A stretch of 8,207 nucleotides of DNA, from the NCBI GenBank assembly GCA_002350805.1, contig DEFO01000018.1, forward strand, positions 427-8,633, read 5' to 3'. Position 1 is the stretch's first letter, and the number at the start of each line of letters is the position of its first letter. Source of the stretch: Prevotella sp. UBA2850. Lineage in GTDB: Bacteria > Bacteroidota > Bacteroidia > Bacteroidales > Bacteroidaceae. A program made the translations under genes and the position numbers. Positions 6,362 through 8,207 of this stretch are shown piece by piece. The notes under the pieces are model-generated. The model ran no database searches. It was given only the letters and a program-made list of their open reading frames with translations, and was not told the DNA's origin.

Positions 6362-6751
6362 TCAGTCTCCTAATAGCATTATCAACTCGTCTTTCAGCTG
6401 GTCGGGCACGTTGATGCCGCGCAGTATGAGGCTGCGGTTCCAGTCGGCCACCTCCTCCTGCCGCATGCTGTACATCACCTCGCGAAACATCTCGGCCTCC
6501 TCGTCGCTGTATCCGTCGGCCGGCCGCTGCCTGAAGGCGTCCAGCTCCTCGTCGTCGAAGTACTCTATCTCCTTCGTGGCAGCCTCCATCATGCACTCCT
6601 GCTCGCACTGGGTGTTCGTGCCGTCGCAGGTGGCACAGGTGTCAGCCTGCCCGACGAGCACGTCCTCCTCGTCGCCGCCCTTGCGGGTCAGCACCGTAAA
6701 CATCGCCACGATGATGCCAAGACCAATTAATATAATAACGAGATACAGCAT
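6362..6751 (-). CDS. Small single-pass membrane protein with a four-cysteine cluster, function unknown
   Basis: I do not recognise a named family for this 129-residue protein. Residues 1-21 (MLYLVIILIGLGIIVAMFTV and one more) form one transmembrane helix followed by RKGGDEED. A cluster of four cysteines follows at 39, 42, 49 and 53 (spacing C-x2-C-x6-C-x3-C), which could bind a metal or Fe-S cluster or form disulfides. After it comes a very acidic segment (EIEYFDDEELDAF, 61-73) and a soluble helical C-terminus (about 80-129). The positive residues directly after the helix suggest that the C-terminal part is cytoplasmic. The gene lies 12 bp after aroA and ends 3 bp before the PorW-like start, a strong sign of an operon. 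The codon pattern resembles its neighbours and the reading frame is intact. Its position suggests, but does not show, a link to the PorW/PorX proteins. Confidence 0.85.
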   Translation of the reverse strand: MLYLVIILIGLGIIVAMFTVLTRKGGDEEDVLVGQADTCATCDGTNTQCEQECMMEAATKEIEYFDDEELDAFRQRPADGYSDEEAEMFREVMYSMRQEEVADWNRSLILRGINVPDQLKDELIMLLGD

Positions 6752-6763
6752 CTTAAATTGCGC

Positions 6764-8014
6764 TCAGCCCTCCTCAATCTGAAAACCAGCCTGGCGCAGG
6801 TGCTCCCAGAACCTCGGGTACGACTTGCTCACCACCTGCGGGTCGTTGATGCGCAGATGGGGCAGGCACAGGGCAGCCGGCGCAAAGGCCATCGCCATGC
6901 GGTGGTCCTCATAGGTGTCGATCACCGGCTCGGGGTCGGCCAGACAGCGCTGTCCGTCCCACTCCAGCTCGTTGCCGTCGTTGCTTCTGATCACATATCC
7001 CAGCTTGCGCATCTCCCGCTTCATGGCCTCTATGCGGTCGGTCTCCTTGATCTTCAGCGTGGCCAGTCCGGTGAAGCGGAACGGGATGCCGCGCAGGGCG
7101 CAGCCCACCACGAAGGTCTGTGCCAGGTCGGGCGAGTTCACGAAGTTATATTCCAGCTTGGGCAGCGGACGGCGGTTGCACTTCAGCGTGATCGTCGTCG
7201 GCGTAAACTCGTCCGCCTCGTCGAAAGTCGTCTTGATGCCCAGCAGACTGAAGATGTAGCGCACCGACGAGTCGCCCTGACGGCTGCTGTCGGCCAGACC
7301 CGTCAGCCTGATTTCCGAGTCGGGCTGGTTATTCAGCAACAGCATCTCATACCAGTACGACGAGGCGCTCCAGTCGTTCTCTATCAGGAACGCCCTCTCC
7401 TCGTAGGGCTTCGGCTCCACCCTGATGGTGTCGATGTCGGTCCAATCCACCTCGGCGCCATAGCTCATCATGATGAAACGCGTCATGTCGATATACGAGC
7501 GCGAGATGATGCCATCCCTCATCTTCAGTTCCAGACCGTTTTTCAGCACCGGACCAATCATCAGCAGCGCCGAGATGAACTGCGAGCTGATGTCGCCCGG
7601 CACCTCCACGTATCCGCCATCCAGCGGCCGTCCCTCGATGCGCAGCGGCGGGAAACCCTCCTCGCCCACGTAGTCGATGTGAGCCCCCAGCTGTCGCAGC
7701 GCGTCCACCAGCACGCCTATGGGGCGGTGCTTCATGCGCTCCGTACCCGTCAGCACGTGCCTGCCCTCCGTCACGGCCAGGTAAGCCGTCATAAACCGCA
7801 TGGCAGTGCCCGCCGCCTTGATGTCAATCACCTCAGGCATGTCGCGCAGGGCATCGAAGATAACCCTTGTGTCGTCGCAGTCGGAAAGGTTCGTGGGGAA
7901 TATGCTCCCTCCCGCCAATGCCTGTATCATCAGCGCCCGGTTGCTGATACTTTTCGAGGCGGGGAGCGCGATGGTCGTATTGATCAGGCCAGGAGCCTTC
8001 AGAATATATTGCAT
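6764..8014 (-). CDS. aroA: 3-phosphoshikimate 1-carboxyvinyltransferase (EPSP synthase)
   Basis: AroA transfers the enolpyruvyl group of phosphoenolpyruvate to shikimate-3-phosphate, the sixth step of the shikimate pathway, in the cytoplasm. The 416-residue length is close to the family norm. Recognisable sites are LPASKSISNRAL (18-28, with Lys21 and Ser22), AAGTAMRF (67-74), TERMKHRPIGVLVDALRQLG (91-110), DISSQFISALLM (141-152), NSPDLAQT with catalytic Asp296, IKETDRIEAM (322-331), TYEDHRMAMAF (367-377) and Lys397 in SKSYPRFWEHL. All key residues appear present, so it should be active. Phe74 replaces the proline of the Escherichia coli GTAMRP motif, a position where E. coli changes alter glyphosate binding; its effect here is unknown. 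The start codon lies about 30 bp after a good promoter, and aroA is probably the first gene of the operon. Confidence 0.97.
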   Translation of the reverse strand: MQYILKAPGLINTTIALPASKSISNRALMIQALAGGSIFPTNLSDCDDTRVIFDALRDMPEVIDIKAAGTAMRFMTAYLAVTEGRHVLTGTERMKHRPIGVLVDALRQLGAHIDYVGEEGFPPLRIEGRPLDGGYVEVPGDISSQFISALLMIGPVLKNGLELKMRDGIISRSYIDMTRFIMMSYGAEVDWTDIDTIRVEPKPYEERAFLIENDWSASSYWYEMLLLNNQPDSEIRLTGLADSSRQGDSSVRYIFSLLGIKTTFDEADEFTPTTITLKCNRRPLPKLEYNFVNSPDLAQTFVVGCALRGIPFRFTGLATLKIKETDRIEAMKREMRKLGYVIRSNDGNELEWDGQRCLADPEPVIDTYEDHRMAMAFAPAALCLPHLRINDPQVVSKSYPRFWEHLRQAGFQIEEG

Positions 8015-8044
8015 GTTCTAATTATTACTAGTTTATATTAACCA

Positions 8045-8075
8045 CAAAGGTACTGCAAAGAAACAGAAGAGCAAA
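8045..8075 (-). promoter_or_regulatory. Promoter of the aroA transcription unit
   Basis: In the minus direction the -33 element TTTG (8075-8072) is followed after 19 bp by the -7 element TACCTTTG (8052-8045). Both match the Bacteroidetes primary sigma consensus. The aroA ATG begins about 30 bp further on, giving a short AT-rich leader without an obvious Shine-Dalgarno site. Confidence 0.8.
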
Positions 8076-8122
8076 ATAAATTTAATTATTTTAAGATTAA
8101 GAGATTTTTTCTTGCAAAAAAA

Positions 8123-8154
8123 TTTGGTGTTTCCAAACTTTGTATGTACCTTTG
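8123..8154 (+). promoter_or_regulatory. Promoter of the tRNA gene
   Basis: TTTG at 8123-8126 is followed after 20 bp by TACCTTTG at 8147-8154, an excellent Bacteroidetes promoter. The tRNA 5' end lies about 34 bp past the -7 box, leaving a short leader for RNase P to remove. The -7 box is identical to that of the divergent aroA promoter. Confidence 0.8.
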
Positions 8155-8188
8155 CACCCGCAAATGCAGAAATGCACGTTGCAGCGTT

Positions 8189-8207
8189 CGGGATTTAGCG
8201 CAGTTGG
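8189..8207 (+). tRNA. 5' part of a tRNA gene, cut by the window edge (possibly tRNA-Pro)
   Basis: The last 19 bases fit tRNA positions 1-19: a 7-nt acceptor strand CGGGATT, T8 and A9, the D-stem strand GCGC, A14, G15, two D-loop bases and the invariant G18 G19. A C at position 1 occurs mainly in proline and initiator tRNAs, and CGGG favours proline. The anticodon lies beyond the edge, so the identity is a guess. The good promoter upstream supports a real gene. Confidence 0.75.

Larger units (their letters stand above)
8015..8188. other. AT-rich divergent promoter region between aroA and the tRNA
   Basis: The two promoters point away from each other, with their -33 elements separated by about 47 bp (8076-8122) of A/T-tract DNA. 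These tracts could act as UP-like elements or bend the DNA. No open reading frame, palindromic operator or riboswitch-like structure was seen. Confidence 0.7.

Noticed and set aside
3644..6373. 909-codon open frame on the plus strand opposite the PorW-like gene
   Set aside because: The translation is rich in Val, Leu, His and Gly with no domain pattern, as expected for the antisense of a GC-rich gene with few stop-forming codons. The minus-strand protein has a lipobox, TPRs and family motifs.
5853..6608. 251-codon minus-strand frame spanning the Cys-cluster gene and the PorW-like gene start
   Set aside because: It is Arg/Gly/His-rich without motifs and overlaps two better-supported genes in another frame. 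I considered a fusion or frameshift but both real frames have proper starts and stops.
6758..8041. 427-codon plus-strand open frame opposite aroA
   Set aside because: It mirrors aroA, whose catalytic motifs are all recognisable; the antisense product shows no family features.

Overview
The window looks like a chromosomal segment of a Bacteroidales bacterium, most likely Prevotella/Segatella-like. The evidence is a PorX-type response regulator joined to a PglZ domain, a PorW/SprE-type TPR lipoprotein, promoters of the Bacteroidetes form (TTTG, about 20 bp, TAnnTTTG), no clear Shine-Dalgarno sites, GC-rich coding DNA and AT-rich intergenic DNA. All six protein genes lie on the minus strand, so transcription runs from right to left. 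The only plus-strand gene is a tRNA cut off by the right edge.

Reading in the direction of transcription, aroA (EPSP synthase, shikimate pathway) has a well-formed promoter at 8045-8075. It is followed after 12 bp by a 129-residue single-pass membrane protein with a four-cysteine cluster, after 3 bp by a 1013-residue PorW/SprE-like lipoprotein, and after 38 bp by the PorX-like regulator. The tight spacing suggests one transcription unit. It combines a housekeeping metabolic gene with two proteins whose relatives serve the type IX secretion system (T9SS). A 248-bp gap (1477-1724) then separates this block from tsaE (tRNA t6A modification ATPase) and, 24 bp on, a secreted endonuclease/exonuclease/phosphatase-family protein.

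The 1477-1724 gap is the least explained DNA here. It contains an imperfect inverted repeat of about 184 bp whose arms are each built of 7-bp units, an internal array of 4.4 copies of an 8-bp unit, further direct repeats, and a possible promoter -7 element touching the inner edge of one arm. It resembles a dispersed intergenic repeat or MITE-like element more than ordinary spacer.

At the right end, 8015-8188 is an AT-rich divergent promoter region serving aroA to the left and the tRNA to the right. I see no CRISPR array, transposase, phage gene, rRNA or clear intrinsic terminator. No wholly new multi-gene system is evident. The best leads are the composite repeat, the porW-porX linkage, and the small Cys-cluster membrane protein between aroA and porW.
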